Positions 63,899 to 64,000 of a stretch of DNA of 64,000 nt are shown here, piece after piece (within the stretch, counting starts at the first letter, position 1; each line of letters opens with the position of its first letter). The stretch spans positions 1-64,000 of the forward strand of contig NZ_AQWL01000005.1 in assembly GCF_000376425.1 (NCBI RefSeq). Direction: 5' to 3'. Source of the DNA: Thiobacillus denitrificans DSM 12475. GTDB lineage: Bacteria > Pseudomonadota > Gammaproteobacteria > Burkholderiales > Thiobacillaceae. Below the pieces are notes generated by a model. That model made no database searches. It was not told the DNA's origin and saw only the letters and a list, made by a program, of their open reading frames with translations. A program made the position numbers and the translations under genes.

Positions 63899-64000
63899 TC
63901 AGGAACAGCAGCTGCCTTCCTTGACCCCGGCTTTTTTGAGCATGAAGGCCAGCGGACAAAAACCGGTCACGCCGCTTTGTGCCAGATTGGCGCCCACAAA
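63899..64000 (-). CDS. DUF2892 membrane protein (N-terminus outside window)
   Basis: The last 33 residues ([20 protein letters not shown], then [13 protein letters not shown]) are those of the DUF2892/YgaP-type inner-membrane family, with its conserved GFCPL segment; the terminal CC may bind metal. The rest lies beyond position 64000. It is upstream of the TetR gene on the same strand. Confidence 0.82.
   Translation of the reverse strand, partial: FVGANLAQSGVTGFCPLAFMLKKAGVKEGSCCS

Overview
The window looks like chromosomal DNA of a GC-rich betaproteobacterium, most likely a facultatively anaerobic, sulfur- or nitrogen-oxide-respiring member of the Thiobacillus/Sulfuricella/Azoarcus type. 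This rests on gene content rather than on any marker gene: coq7, ilvE followed by a zinc-finger mini-gene, two DUF1631 genes, a DsrC-like protein, a PEP-CTERM-like protein, a class III ribonucleotide reductase and an NsrR/hemerythrin/DUF2249 nitric-oxide cluster. No rRNA, tRNA or CRISPR array was seen. Only the extreme left end (IS481-family element, IS remnant, LysR regulator) looks mobile.

Layout. 1-2.4 kb: IS481 transposase, a small IS tail remnant and a LysR regulator. 2.7-7.3 kb: two paralogous DUF1631 genes; the second is preceded by a convincing c-di-GMP-I (GEMM) riboswitch. 7.3-13.8 kb: mutY, a three-gene unit (PstS-like periplasmic protein, outer-membrane barrel, GGDEF-EAL sensor), a cysteine-poor DsrC homologue and an unknown gene. 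13.9-20.3 kb: RNase T2, ilvE, zinc-finger protein, PEP-CTERM-like protein, a BcsS-like/BcsA-like pair with a PilZ domain, and an NTF2-like protein. 20.3-27.9 kb: YheT-type hydrolase, phosphohexomutase and a surface-glycan cluster (two GT10 enzymes, GT25, another glycosyltransferase, O-antigen ligase). 28.4-39.4 kb: CorA, beta-propeller and thioredoxin-like pair, mogA, EI24 protein, HExxH peptidase, giant DUF748/AsmA protein, darP/pmbA divergent pair and a GDSL lipoprotein. 39.5-51.6 kb: TRAP transporter permeases, FKBP, YgiQ, DUF2288, DUF302, cytochrome c, Mut7-C, a degenerate EAL-HDOD protein, several very small genes, coq7 and a TRAP binding protein. 51.6-58.5 kb: glyA-nrdR-ribD-methyltransferase and the anaerobic nrdD/glycyl-radical/nrdG operon. 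58.5-64 kb: hemerythrin, two DUF2249 genes, two polytopic membrane proteins, nsrR, an FmdE-like protein, TetR and the end of a DUF2892 gene.

Themes. Cyclic-di-GMP runs through the window: riboswitch, GGDEF-EAL enzyme, PilZ glycosyltransferase and degenerate EAL-HDOD protein. A second theme is life at low oxygen: nrdR lies 5 kb from an nrdD promoter that carries two NrdR-box-like sequences spaced 32 bp apart, and the nsrR intergenic region carries an 11-bp perfect inverted repeat covering both divergent -10 boxes. A third is intergenic structure: three copies of a REP-like palindromic repeat, a structured element between glyA and nrdR, and a hairpin over the mutY start codon.
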